A DNA stretch of 64,000 bases from CAYMUL01 sp964393605. GTDB taxonomy: Bacteria; Bacteroidota; Ignavibacteria; Ignavibacteriales; Ignavibacteriaceae. This document shows, piece by piece, positions 25,059 to 33,458 of this stretch. The notes under the pieces were generated by a model that was given only the letters and a program-made list of their open reading frames with translations, was not told the DNA's origin and ran no database searches. The stretch covers positions 3,158 through 67,157 of the forward strand of contig CAYMUL010000017.1 of assembly GCA_964393605.1 (NCBI GenBank), in the 5' to 3' direction. Each line of letters opens with the position of its first letter. Positions within the stretch are counted from its first letter, which is position 1. The position numbers and the translations under genes are program-made.

Positions 25059-26473
25059 AACCGGGTGATATTGTTGAACTCCGGATTGATTCATACGCAT
25101 TCGAAGGGAAGGGAGTTGCGCGGATTGAATCGGGAGAAAAATTTTTAGTCGTTTTCGTTGAACACGCTTATCCCGGCGAAATTGTTCGAGCAAAAATCAA
25201 AAAAAAGAAAAAAAATTTTGCCGAAGCAAAACTCGTTGAAGTAATAAATTCTTCTCCCGAAAGAATTAAAGCAAAGTGCAAATATTTCGGAACTTGCGGC
25301 GGTTGCAAACAGCAAGACCTTGATTATCAAGCACAAACCTCGTATAAGCAAATACAAGTAACTGAAATATTTAATAAGATCGGCGGCTTCGATTCGATTC
25401 CAACTCTTCCAATAATTCCTTCTGACAAAAGTTTTTTTTACCGAAACAAAATGGAATTTTCTTTTTCTGCAAAAAGATGGTTGACAGAGAACGAAATTAA
25501 CAGCGACGAAAAATTTGTCGATGATTTATTCCTCGGTTTGCACGTTCCGCAGAATTACGAAAAAATTTTGGATCTCGAAGAATGTTTTCTTCAATCCGAT
25601 TTGAGTAACTCCATCTTAAATTTTACACGCGAGTTTTTTAAGCGAAGAAAGATTGATGTATATTCTACAGAAACGCATACGGGATTTCTGCGCAATCTTG
25701 TTGTAAGGCAATCTACCAATTGCGATGACATGATGATCAACCTTGTAACAAGCGGCGAAAATGATGAATTGATTTCGGAATATTCAAATTTGCTTCAAAA
25801 ATATTTCCCGGCAATTACAACAATTGTGAATAACATCAACGAGAAGAAATCCAATGTTGCAACCGGAGATTATGAAAAAATATATTTCGGCGATGGATAT
25901 ATTTACGATAGAATCGGTGAGTATCAATTTCGGATAAGTGCGAATTCTTTTTTCCAAACGAATACCAAACAAGCGGAAAATCTTTATCATACCACAAAAG
26001 AGTTTGCCGAGTTTTCAGGTGATGAAATTGTTTATGATCTTTATTCCGGTGCAGGGACAATTGCAATTTATGTTTCTAAAAATGTAAAACAAGTTTATGG
26101 TTTTGAAGCATCGAAAGATTCGGTGAAAGATTTTGCAATCAACAAGGAAATTAACAGCGTTGAAAATGTAGAAGTGTACGAAACGAATTTGTATAATTCA
26201 TTTCTGCCGATGATTGAAGAGAAGCAAATTCCCAAACCTCAAATCATAATTCTCGATCCACCGAGAAGCGGGATGCACAAAAATACAGTTGAAGATATTA
26301 TAAAGCTTTCGCCCCAAAAAATTGTTTATGTCAGTTGCAACCCGACAACACAGGCGAGAGATTGTAAATTATTTTTCGAAGCCGGCTACGAGCCAATAAA
26401 AATGCGGGCGGTGGACATGTTCCCTCACACCTACCATGTTGAGAATATTTTGGTGCTTAAAAAAAATAATTAA
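25055..26473 (+). CDS. rlmD: 23S rRNA (uracil-5-)-methyltransferase, RumA/RlmD type
   Basis: 472 residues starting at TTG (25055), which overlaps the previous stop (TTGA) and follows AAAAGGAAGA. Residues 1-65 are a TRAM RNA-binding domain (EGKGVARI). CKYFGTCGGCKQQDLDYQ carries three of the [4Fe-4S] cysteines (C-x5-C-x2-C), and LEECF supplies the fourth. The SAM domain has DLYSGAGTIAIY and LDPPRSGMH; the catalytic Cys is in YVSCNPTTQARD. The enzyme methylates a uridine of 23S rRNA. Exact position (U747 or U1939) cannot be read from sequence alone. Confidence 0.9.
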   Translation: MKPGDIVELRIDSYAFEGKGVARIESGEKFLVVFVEHAYPGEIVRAKIKKKKKNFAEAKLVEVINSSPERIKAKCKYFGTCGGCKQQDLDYQAQTSYKQIQVTEIFNKIGGFDSIPTLPIIPSDKSFFYRNKMEFSFSAKRWLTENEINSDEKFVDDLFLGLHVPQNYEKILDLEECFLQSDLSNSILNFTREFFKRRKIDVYSTETHTGFLRNLVVRQSTNCDDMMINLVTSGENDELISEYSNLLQKYFPAITTIVNNINEKKSNVATGDYEKIYFGDGYIYDRIGEYQFRISANSFFQTNTKQAENLYHTTKEFAEFSGDEIVYDLYSGAGTIAIYVSKNVKQVYGFEASKDSVKDFAINKEINSVENVEVYETNLYNSFLPMIEEKQIPKPQIIILDPPRSGMHKNTVEDIIKLSPQKIVYVSCNPTTQARDCKLFFEAGYEPIKMRAVDMFPHTYHVENILVLKKNN

Positions 26474-27330
26474 GGATTAAATCGCAAACTCCGTTCTCTT
26501 TTTAGCAGAATTGGTAAGGGGATGAGTTCAAGATTTCGGTAGCAAGCCACATGCACTGTAAAATTAGAATTAAGAAAAATAATCACAAATACAGATTCGC
26601 TTTTGCAATTCCTAACCTGGACAAGCCAGAACCGAAGTTAAACGTTCGCAAAGTTGTAGTTCCAACTTGAGCAACAGGTGCATTCCAACACAAAAAAAAA
26701 TATTTCATCCCAAGAAGGATTTGAATTTGTCTACGTCATTACTTTTTACCAACATTTCATCCCGAAAGCTTTCGGGATGTAAATAATTAAATTATTTTTC
26801 CCGTTAGGGAAAATATGTTGGTAACAAAAAATATGAATGCAACGCTTAATCCCGTAGGGATGACACAATTAACGGTTCTTATCTTCTAACTTCTTGCGCC
26901 AAAACGATCGGAACGGTTCTGCAAAAAAGTTGAACATTTTACAATTAATTGTTTTAGCCAAAGTTGACAAGGGTATGCAGAGACATAAAAAAATATTTTG
27001 ACAGAATTGACCATAATTATAATTGAAAGGTACTAAAATCTAAATGAATCAAGCTAACTGATTCATACTTGATGCTAGCTAATTTCAAAACCGCCGAAAT
27101 ATTCGATAGAGTAAATTCGATTCAGTTATTTATTGTTTGAGCTTATTTGAATAACTAATCGGACGATTTCAAAAACTAATTATCTTTGACTAACTAATTG
27201 AGATACAATTAAATATTCTTGTATTTGCTCACTATCATCAACAAAGATATTGTGCATTCGTTGCTCACAAACAGCAAAAAACAATAGTTGTATTTAACAT
27301 TATGTATTTATTTTTAAGTTAAGTAAAAGA
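26474..27330. other. 857-bp gene-free region rich in hairpins
   Basis: No gene found on either strand. CATCCC/GGGATG-type inverted repeats cluster at ~26703-26870 (see the 26746-26824 element); further ones are ATCC-CAAGAA-GGAT near 26707 and ATCCC-GTA-GGGAT near 26849. AAGTTG-TAGTTC-CAACTT lies near 26653 and TGAATCA-AGCTAAC-TGATTCA at 27045-27065. The rest is AT-rich and looks decayed. Confidence 0.6.
26746..26824. repeat. Cruciform-like element: outer inverted repeat enclosing three hairpins
   Basis: Outer arms TTACCAACAT (26746-26755) and ATGTTGGTAA (26815-26824) pair perfectly. Inside are a perfect 22-base palindrome at 26758-26779 (arm CATCCCGAAAG), AAATAAT-TAA-ATTATTT at 26781-26797, and TTTTCCC-GTTA-GGGAAAA at 26796-26813. 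Such nested hairpins resemble REP/MITE-like dispersed elements or a structured RNA. It encodes no protein. Confidence 0.7.
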
Positions 27331-27957
27331 TTAATACGTATAAAGCCCACCGCTTTGTTCAAGCCAATCGGCGATTGCATCCGCGGTTTGTATATTAGAT
27401 AAGTTCGAAATGTCTATCGCTTTTTTTTCGAGAATGCTATTATCAAAATAAAAACGGAAGACGTTTTGGTCAGCAATTATCGGATGCAGATTATCATATT
27501 GCGAAGGATTGCCGGATACTTTTAATCTCTCTTCTTTTGCTTTTTGAAATGATTCGGGATTGCGGTACAGTAAAACTAATCGAAAATTTAAGTTACGCAA
27601 TCTCTCTTCCAGCCAATAAAAATCATACTCGCGACCGTTATTCTGCTTCTGAAAAACTTTGGTTGAAATGTGAAAACGATCGACAATCCATGAATAGTAA
27701 CGTTGTAATTCAAAAAGTTTTATCCACGTTGCATAAGTTTCCATTGCAAGAGATTCTTCATCGCTGTTGAAGTTTATTAATCCTCTTCCCCACGGAAAAT
27801 TTGTGAACGCGCACCACTCGGCAGAAATCAGAGGCGAATGATATTTATATTTTCTCGGTCCGACAATTCGCGGATGCTCGTTGAGAGCAAATGCTATTTC
27901 AGTTTTAGATGTTAAGCGAGTTCCTTCAAGAATTATTTTGGGACAAAGTTTTGCCAT
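27331..27957 (-). CDS. P-loop kinase-like hypothetical protein
   Basis: 208 residues, not confidently recognised. Its N-terminus KIILEGTRLTSKTEIAFALN has the shape of a deoxynucleoside/thymidylate-kinase P-loop (EG-x4-GKT) but with Ser-Lys-Thr in place of Gly-Lys-Thr. The RNLNFRLVLLYRNPESFQKAKEERL segment resembles the lid region of that fold, and the C-terminal DISNLSNIQTADAIADWLEQ the final helix. It follows the rsmI-like gene with a 2-base gap, last in a proS-rsmI operon. Possibly a nucleotide- or sugar-kinase-like or sulfotransferase-like P-loop protein; specific activity unknown. Confidence 0.6.
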   Translation of the reverse strand: MAKLCPKIILEGTRLTSKTEIAFALNEHPRIVGPRKYKYHSPLISAEWCAFTNFPWGRGLINFNSDEESLAMETYATWIKLFELQRYYSWIVDRFHISTKVFQKQNNGREYDFYWLEERLRNLNFRLVLLYRNPESFQKAKEERLKVSGNPSQYDNLHPIIADQNVFRFYFDNSILEKKAIDISNLSNIQTADAIADWLEQSGGLYTY

Positions 27958-27959
27958 CG

Positions 27960-28634
27960 CTATTTCCTATTATCAATTGAAAGCACAAACTCTCCTTTAA
28001 GAGAATTTTGCGTAACAATTTTTAAAATATGATTTAAAGTTCCATAAAATATTTTTTCATCCGGCAAAGTAAGTTGAAACGCGAGTGAAGCGGGAATTTT
28101 TTCTCCGATTATTCCTGCAACGTCAGTCAAAATTTGTTTCAGTCGATACGGTGTTTCCATGAAAACAATTATCTCTTTCATTTTTTTTAGTTGGAGAAGT
28201 TCATGTCGCCTTCTATCTTTTTTTGGAGAAAGCCAGCCGTAGAAAAAAAAGCGATCCGTTGCAAACCCCGATGATATAAGGGCGGGCAGCAGCGCGTTCG
28301 CTCCGGGAAGCGGTACAATTTTTATTTCACTCTGAATACAAAGTTGAACTAAATATTTCCCGGGATCGGAAAAAACAGGAGTTCCGCAATCGCTAATCAG
28401 AGCCGCCGATTCACCGCTTCTCAATTTTGCAACGATTGTTTCCGCCGAACTTTTTTCGTTATGCTCGTTGAGGATTATTAAATCTTTTGTTATTGAAAAA
28501 TGTGAAAGAAGTCGTCTGGCTTCCCTGAACTCTTCGCAGATAATAAAATTCACATTCTTAAGAGTATCAAGTCCGCGGAAAGTTATATCGTCATAATTTC
28601 CGATTGGTGTCGGAACTAAAAATAAAGTGGACAT
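27960..28634 (-). CDS. RsmI-like tetrapyrrole-methylase family rRNA methyltransferase
   Basis: 224 residues, shorter than typical RsmI (about 280), lacking the C-terminal extra domain. LFLVPTPIGNYDDITFRGLDTL is the family signature, ALISDCGTPVFSDPG and VPLPGANALLPALISSGF the SAM-site segments, and FMETPYRL the late motif. RsmI 2'-O-methylates C1402 of 16S rRNA. The usual AEDTR motif is replaced by CEEFREARRLL, so this may be a paralogous RsmI-like subfamily and not the canonical enzyme. It lies 2 bases after proS, before a P-loop protein. Confidence 0.82.
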   Translation of the reverse strand: MSTLFLVPTPIGNYDDITFRGLDTLKNVNFIICEEFREARRLLSHFSITKDLIILNEHNEKSSAETIVAKLRSGESAALISDCGTPVFSDPGKYLVQLCIQSEIKIVPLPGANALLPALISSGFATDRFFFYGWLSPKKDRRRHELLQLKKMKEIIVFMETPYRLKQILTDVAGIIGEKIPASLAFQLTLPDEKIFYGTLNHILKIVTQNSLKGEFVLSIDNRK

Positions 28635-28636
28635 GA

Positions 28637-30319
28637 TTATAATTTGTACATCAACTCATCGATGAGTTTGTCAATTTTAACATCCGATCTTTCGCCGGTT
28701 GCGCGGTCTTTCACTTCAACAGCACCGGAAGCAAGTTTCTTTTCTCCGACAATAATTTGCACAGGAATTCCGAGAAGATCTGCATCATTAAATTTAAATC
28801 CGGCTTGATGATCAACGCGATCGTCATAAAGAACTTCGAAGCCCGCCATCAATAATTCAGTATAAATATTTTCTGCAGCGTCAACAACTTTTTCTTTCTT
28901 CATATTCAATGCAATCAGATGTACATGGAACGGCGCAATTGTTTTATCCCACACAATACCTTTTTCATCATAATGCTGTTCGATAAAACAAGCCATCACC
29001 CGTTCCACCCCGATGCCGTAGCTTCCCATTATAAGCGGCTTCTCATCTCCTTTTTCGTCAAGAAAAGTTGCGCCCATAGCTTCGCTATATTTAGTGCCGA
29101 GTTTGAAAATATGTCCGAGTTCAATTGCGGTAAAGACTTTTAATTCACTTCCGCAACGCGAACATTTTTCTCCGCTGCGAACTGTGCGAAGGTCTGCGTA
29201 CTCAATATTATCAACATCGCGCTCGAGGTCAATTCCAGAAAAATGATAATCAGTATTGTTCGCACCGCTGCAAAGATTGTTTCTTTGCTTCAACAAATTG
29301 TCCGCAATAATTCTTCCGCTGAAGTTAATTGGACCTATTGAACCTGCTTCAGCCCCTGTAAATTGGATTAGCTCTTCGGGATGTGCGGGACGAACTCCGC
29401 CCAAAAGTTTTTCAAGTTTTGATTCGTTCACTTCATCATTTCCCTGCATTAAAATCAAAACAGGATTATCACCGCAAATATAGACGCGGGACTTTGCGCA
29501 AGCGGTTTCATCTATTTTCAAAAACTCACAAAGCTCGTCAATCGTTTTTACATTCGGAGTATGAATCTCTGTTACGCTTTCACTTTTTGTATCACGGTTT
29601 AGCGGCGATACATTTGAAACTGCAACTTCTACATTAGCTGCATAACCACAATTTTCGCAGTGCGCAACAGTATCTTCGCCTGCATCGGACTTCACCATAA
29701 ATTCTTCGCTTCCTGTCCCTCCCATTGCGCCGCTCGATGCACCGACGACGAAGAAATTCAATTTGCATCGTTCAAAAATTTTTCTGTATGCCTCATCATG
29801 TAATTTATACGATTCATCCAATCCCTCCCAGGTTGCATCGAATGAATAAGCATCTTTCATTAAAAATTGGCGACCTCGTAAAACTCCGCTGCGGGGGCGC
29901 GGTTCATTTCGAAACTTGGTTTGAATTTGATACCATATCTGCGGAAGTTCTTTATAAGATTGCAAAACTTTTCGCGCGTGAAAAGTCATTATCTCTTCAT
30001 GCGTCGGAGCTAACACATATTCTCTGTTCTTCACATGAAAAAGAATATCGCCGAAAGCTTCAACGCGATTTGTCTCTTCCCAAATTTCTCTCGGGTTAAG
30101 CGCGGGAAGATGAAATTCCTGTCCGCTGATTGCATCCATTTCTTCGCGAATGATTTGTGAAATTTTTTTGATGACTTTATATCCGAGTGGAAGAAAAGAG
30201 TAAATGCCTGCAGAAACCATGCGTATCAAGCCTGCGCGCAACATCAATACGTGGCTTGGAACAACTGCATCGCCGGGAACTTCTTTTAATGTGGGAATAA
30301 ATATTTTACTTTGTCGCAT
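28637..30319 (-). CDS. proS: Prolyl-tRNA synthetase (bacterial type with editing insertion)
   Basis: 560 residues, close to the bacterial-type enzyme (about 570). Class II motif 1 lies in MVSAGIYSFLPLGYKVIKKI, motif 2 in TKFRNEPRPRSGVLRGRQFLMKD (residues ~135-157), motif 3 in GSYGIGVERVMACFIEQH, with the anticodon-binding domain at the C-terminus. A YbaK-like insertion (residues ~225-390, CEFLKIDETACAKSRVYICGDNPVLILMQG) should edit misacylated Ala-tRNA. It charges tRNA-Pro with proline. First gene of proS-rsmI-hypothetical; a -7-like element lies 32 bases upstream. Confidence 0.95.
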   Translation of the reverse strand: MRQSKIFIPTLKEVPGDAVVPSHVLMLRAGLIRMVSAGIYSFLPLGYKVIKKISQIIREEMDAISGQEFHLPALNPREIWEETNRVEAFGDILFHVKNREYVLAPTHEEIMTFHARKVLQSYKELPQIWYQIQTKFRNEPRPRSGVLRGRQFLMKDAYSFDATWEGLDESYKLHDEAYRKIFERCKLNFFVVGASSGAMGGTGSEEFMVKSDAGEDTVAHCENCGYAANVEVAVSNVSPLNRDTKSESVTEIHTPNVKTIDELCEFLKIDETACAKSRVYICGDNPVLILMQGNDEVNESKLEKLLGGVRPAHPEELIQFTGAEAGSIGPINFSGRIIADNLLKQRNNLCSGANNTDYHFSGIDLERDVDNIEYADLRTVRSGEKCSRCGSELKVFTAIELGHIFKLGTKYSEAMGATFLDEKGDEKPLIMGSYGIGVERVMACFIEQHYDEKGIVWDKTIAPFHVHLIALNMKKEKVVDAAENIYTELLMAGFEVLYDDRVDHQAGFKFNDADLLGIPVQIIVGEKKLASGAVEVKDRATGERSDVKIDKLIDELMYKL

Positions 30320-30350
30320 ACAACCTTTTTAATTTATCGATTTTGAAGCG

Positions 30351-30358
30351 CAAAGATA
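30351..30358 (-). promoter_or_regulatory. Candidate -7 promoter element of proS operon
   Basis: On the minus strand TATCTTTG matches TAnnTTTG, about 32 bases before the proS ATG, which has AAAAAGG as ribosome site. No clear -33 TTTG was found. Confidence 0.4.
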
Positions 30359-30441
30359 CTGATTAACTGACGAGAGGGAAAGTGGATTAATAGAATATTC
30401 TTTAAAGAATTTTATTGTTGCAATCAGGAACAAAATTAAAT

Positions 30442-31176
30442 CTACAACGTTTCTGTGCGTCGAATGAATTCATAAATCGTTTTGTCACTTGAATTAAGTA
30501 GCTCCTCAGGTTTTCCTGTGAAATAAACTTTACCTTCGTGCATCATAGCAACTCTGTCTGCAACATTTTTCACGCTGAACATATCATGAGTAACGACGAT
30601 CGAAGTTACGCTAAGTCTATTCGCAAGATCTTTAATCAGGTCATCAATCGAATCGGACATAATCGGATCAAGCCCGGTAGTCGGTTCGTCGTAAAGAATA
30701 TATTTCGGATTTGTAATTAATGCGCGTGCAAGCCCGACACGCTTCCTCATACCGCCGGAAAGTTCGGAAGGTTTTAATTTTTCTATTCTGGGTAAGCCAA
30801 CCATTTCTAATTTTTCCGCAACCGATTTTTTCATTTCATCAATTGAAAAATTATTCTTCGATTCCACAAGTGGTAACGAAACGTTTTCTTCAACCGTCAT
30901 CGAATCAAACAATGCCGCACCCTGAAACAAAAAGCCAAAGTTTAATCTTATCTCGTACAATTCTTTTTCTGAAAGAGAGTGAATATTTTTTCCTTCAACG
31001 ATCACCGTTCCGCCGTCGGGATGCAAAAGTCCGACTATATGCTTCAGCATAACGCTTTTGCCACATCCGCTTCGACCAACAATGACAAGGGTTTCCCCCT
31101 CATTGATTGTTAAATCAACTCCGGTTAATACTTGCTTTTCTCCAAAATTTTTATGAAGATTTTTTATTTCAATCAT
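30442..31176 (-). CDS. ABC transporter ATP-binding protein, MlaF-like
   Basis: 244 residues. Walker A GRSGCGKSVMLKHI, Q-loop FLFQGAALFDSMTVEENVSLPL, signature LSGGMRKRVGLARAL and Walker B YILYDEPTTGLDP are all diagnostic of the MlaF/Ttg2A/Mkl branch (GCGKSVMLKHI and GALFDS-like segments). This branch drives phospholipid or lipophilic compound trafficking with MlaE and an MCE protein. No MlaE or MCE gene is adjacent. Instead, its start overlaps the end of a PLP-decarboxylase gene by 8 bases, so the two are probably co-translated. Confidence 0.88.
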   Translation of the reverse strand: MIEIKNLHKNFGEKQVLTGVDLTINEGETLVIVGRSGCGKSVMLKHIVGLLHPDGGTVIVEGKNIHSLSEKELYEIRLNFGFLFQGAALFDSMTVEENVSLPLVESKNNFSIDEMKKSVAEKLEMVGLPRIEKLKPSELSGGMRKRVGLARALITNPKYILYDEPTTGLDPIMSDSIDDLIKDLANRLSVTSIVVTHDMFSVKNVADRVAMMHEGKVYFTGKPEELLNSSDKTIYEFIRRTETL

Positions 31177-32641
31177 TCGATAACTGTTCCAAAGTTTTTA
31201 TTAATTCACGGATGTAAAGATAATCTTTTTGCGAATTCCAATGCTTCATAAAAACGCTCCTTAAGGTTGTTAGAAATTCATTGTTCGGGTTTGAGTTATT
31301 TGGCAACACTTTAGAAACAATATTCGGCGGCAAAACAAATTTTGATAAAATAAATTTAGGATTCTCCGCTTCTACGGAAAGTTGATTATAAATTTTTATC
31401 GTTCGAGAATTTATTTCGGTAACTGATGGATGTTCCGGTTTGATGAAAAAACAATTTATGTCAAGATCGGGGTCGTTCAAATTCTGTAGTGAAGTAGATT
31501 GAGACACAAGTTCATAAAATTTTTTTGATGCAGAAAATGATTCACGAATAATTGCGCCGATGCCTCTATTATTTAGAGGCAGTACTTTATAAGTGAGATA
31601 ACAAGCCGCCGCCATTGCACCGGGACGCGATCCTTCCAAACTAAACATCCCGATATTCGGTTTATCTAATTTATGATAAGTGTATGGTGCTGTGTTTAAA
31701 ATTACTTCTCTCAATTTTTCGCTTTTGTATAAAACCGCGCCTGCACCGTAAGAAATTAAACCGTGTTTATGAGGATCGATTGTAATTGAATCTGCCTGCT
31801 CGATTGATTTTAATTGTCTATACACAAATTCACTTACCGGAATTTTATTCTCATGCTTTATAAAATTATTTTTTTTGTCGAGCAACAACGTTCGTGCAAA
31901 TCCGCCGTATGCGGCATCGATATGAAGATGAAAATTATATCGTTCGCGTAATTTCAGAATCGATTCAATATCATCAACGCTTCCCGTTCCGGTGGAGCCG
32001 AGATTTGCAATTACCATCGATGCTTTTTTCTTTTTAAGATTATCTTCGAGTTCGTTTAAGTCTATTCGAAAAAATTTATCGACGGAAATTTCTTTGTAAT
32101 TTTTTATTCGAAGAATAGAGCAAATTCTTTTTAAAGAATAGTGTGAGACTTCAGAAAAATAAACCATTCCGTCACTCACCGAAGAATCGCGTACTGCCCA
32201 AAGCGCTTCAAGATTTGCAAGCGAACCACCGCTGGATAAATGTCCCCAGCTATTTTTAAATCCAACCATATTCAACATCATGTCGATGACTTCCATTTCC
32301 ATTTCGGTTGTAACGGGACCGCCTTCATATGCATGGTTATTGGGGTTTGACATCATGAAGGTAAGATAGCCGAGAATAGTTGGTATTGCGGGGTCTTTCA
32401 ACATTTGCGCAGAATACCTCGGATGGAAGTACGGGAGATTTTCTTTGCTTCGATCTAAAAATTCCAAAAGATGCTTTTTTAATTCATGATGATCAAAATT
32501 ATTAGGATATAAAGTTGCGTCGTCCGAAAAATTATTTCTTCGCCATGAGGAGTGGTGTTCGAGAACAAGATCGATCAATTCTTTTAGTGCATCGATGTTT
32601 TCCGCTTTCGGTCCGATAAAATTTGAATACAATTTTTCCAT
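31169..32641 (-). CDS. PLP-dependent group II amino-acid decarboxylase
   Basis: 490 residues of the glutamate/aromatic-amino-acid/diaminobutyrate decarboxylase family. HHSSWRRNNFSDDATLYPN starts the catalytic region; GHLSSGGSLANLEALWAVRD binds the PLP phosphate; LHIDAAYGGFAR holds the Asp contacting the pyridine ring; SITIDPHKHGLISYG carries the Schiff-base Lys. The substrate could be an aromatic amino acid, glutamate or cysteate-like compound; sequence alone does not decide. First gene of a two-gene unit with an MlaF-like ATPase. The upstream gene on the other strand (DUF433) is divergent. Confidence 0.85.
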   Translation of the reverse strand: MEKLYSNFIGPKAENIDALKELIDLVLEHHSSWRRNNFSDDATLYPNNFDHHELKKHLLEFLDRSKENLPYFHPRYSAQMLKDPAIPTILGYLTFMMSNPNNHAYEGGPVTTEMEMEVIDMMLNMVGFKNSWGHLSSGGSLANLEALWAVRDSSVSDGMVYFSEVSHYSLKRICSILRIKNYKEISVDKFFRIDLNELEDNLKKKKASMVIANLGSTGTGSVDDIESILKLRERYNFHLHIDAAYGGFARTLLLDKKNNFIKHENKIPVSEFVYRQLKSIEQADSITIDPHKHGLISYGAGAVLYKSEKLREVILNTAPYTYHKLDKPNIGMFSLEGSRPGAMAAACYLTYKVLPLNNRGIGAIIRESFSASKKFYELVSQSTSLQNLNDPDLDINCFFIKPEHPSVTEINSRTIKIYNQLSVEAENPKFILSKFVLPPNIVSKVLPNNSNPNNEFLTTLRSVFMKHWNSQKDYLYIRELIKTLEQLSND

Positions 32642-32816
32642 AAAACATTTTTTTTGAAAATTAATTTACGTCCATACGAGAAAATATCTCTCAATAATAA
32701 AATATGGAATATTATACCAAACCCTCGACATCTGGCTAAACGAAAATCAGATATAAGTTTTCTTCTTACGGTTCAGCCAAATGTTCAATAACTTTTGACT
32801 AATAAAAGGAAAAGAA

Positions 32817-33041
32817 ATGGAAGAATCATTAAAAAGAATTACATTTAATCCCGAACAATGCGGTGGAAGACCGTGTATTCGCGGGCTGAGAATTCGCGTA
32901 TCCGATATTTTACAACTCTACTCTAACGGATTAAGCACAGAACAAATTTTGGATGAGATGCCGGATCTGGTAGCAGATGACTTGAAAGCCGCATTATACT
33001 ATGCCAGCAAGAAATTAGATTACCCGGTTTTCGCCGCATGA
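32817..33041 (+). CDS. DUF433 family antitoxin-like protein
   Basis: 74 residues, start after AAAGGAAAAGAA-ATG. ITFNPEQCGGRPCIRGLRIRVSDIL and EQILDEMPDLVADDLKAALYYA are the DUF433 hallmark, a winged-helix-like DNA-binding antitoxin domain. These proteins normally precede a PIN-like DUF5615 toxin, translated from a start overlapping the antitoxin stop. Here the overlapping start exists but opens only a 23-codon frame (33038-33109), so the antitoxin appears orphaned. Confidence 0.88.
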   Translation: MEESLKRITFNPEQCGGRPCIRGLRIRVSDILQLYSNGLSTEQILDEMPDLVADDLKAALYYASKKLDYPVFAA

Positions 33042-33109
33042 AATTGTGGATTGATATTAACTCGATTACACATCGACAGAAAAAATTATTCAGATTAGAA
33101 TGGCGATGA
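33038..33109 (+). pseudogene. Relic of DUF5615 PIN-like toxin start
   Basis: The ATG overlaps the DUF433 stop (ATGA). The frame reads MKLWIDINSITHRQKKLFRLEW and stops. MKLWID is the usual beginning of DUF5615 PIN-like toxins that follow DUF433 genes, where the Asp belongs to the active site. Nothing resembling the remaining ~100 residues follows in any frame, so most of the toxin seems deleted. The identification relies on six residues plus gene order. Confidence 0.5.
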
Positions 33110-33133
33110 ATGAAAATTATCGATTATAGGAAT

Positions 33134-33162
33134 TTGTATATTTTCCTATTTTCGTATATTCG
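33134..33162 (+). promoter_or_regulatory. Candidate TTTG/TATATTCG promoter
   Basis: TTTG (33133-33136) and TATATTCG (33155-33162) are 18 bases apart, close to the Bacteroidota layout TTTG-N19-TAnnTTTG. It would serve the small membrane protein and the TlpA lipoprotein that follow. Confidence 0.4.
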
Positions 33163-33191
33163 CAGTGCGAATGATTAAAATGATTAATTAA

Positions 33192-33407
33192 ATGGCAACA
33201 AAAAAGAAAAACAGAGAACGGCAAATCGGCAAATCGGCTGAGGTAAAAAAAAATTTAATAGACCCGCGTTATAAAAGTCTTGTTTCTACAATAATAATAT
33301 TGATTATCATGATCATCTTTTTTATTGTGAACAACACCCGCACAGAACCGGAGAGTGGTCCATATCCGCCTTTCTATGATAAATCCCAAAATAATTCCGT
33401 TAAATAA
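33192..33407 (+). CDS. Small single-pass membrane protein, unknown
   Basis: 71 residues: a basic N-terminus (KKKNRERQIGKSAEVKKN), one hydrophobic helix (STIIILIIMIIFFIV) and a short polar tail rich in Pro. No ribosome site is obvious (TTAATTAA-ATG). It lies 51 bases before a TlpA-type lipoprotein start. Coding potential is plausible from the charge layout, but no family was recognised. Confidence 0.45.
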   Translation: MATKKKNRERQIGKSAEVKKNLIDPRYKSLVSTIIILIIMIIFFIVNNTRTEPESGPYPPFYDKSQNNSVK

Positions 33408-33458
33408 TTTAAAACCAAAGGGGCTATGATGCATCTTAATAACCAAAAAAGGAATAAC

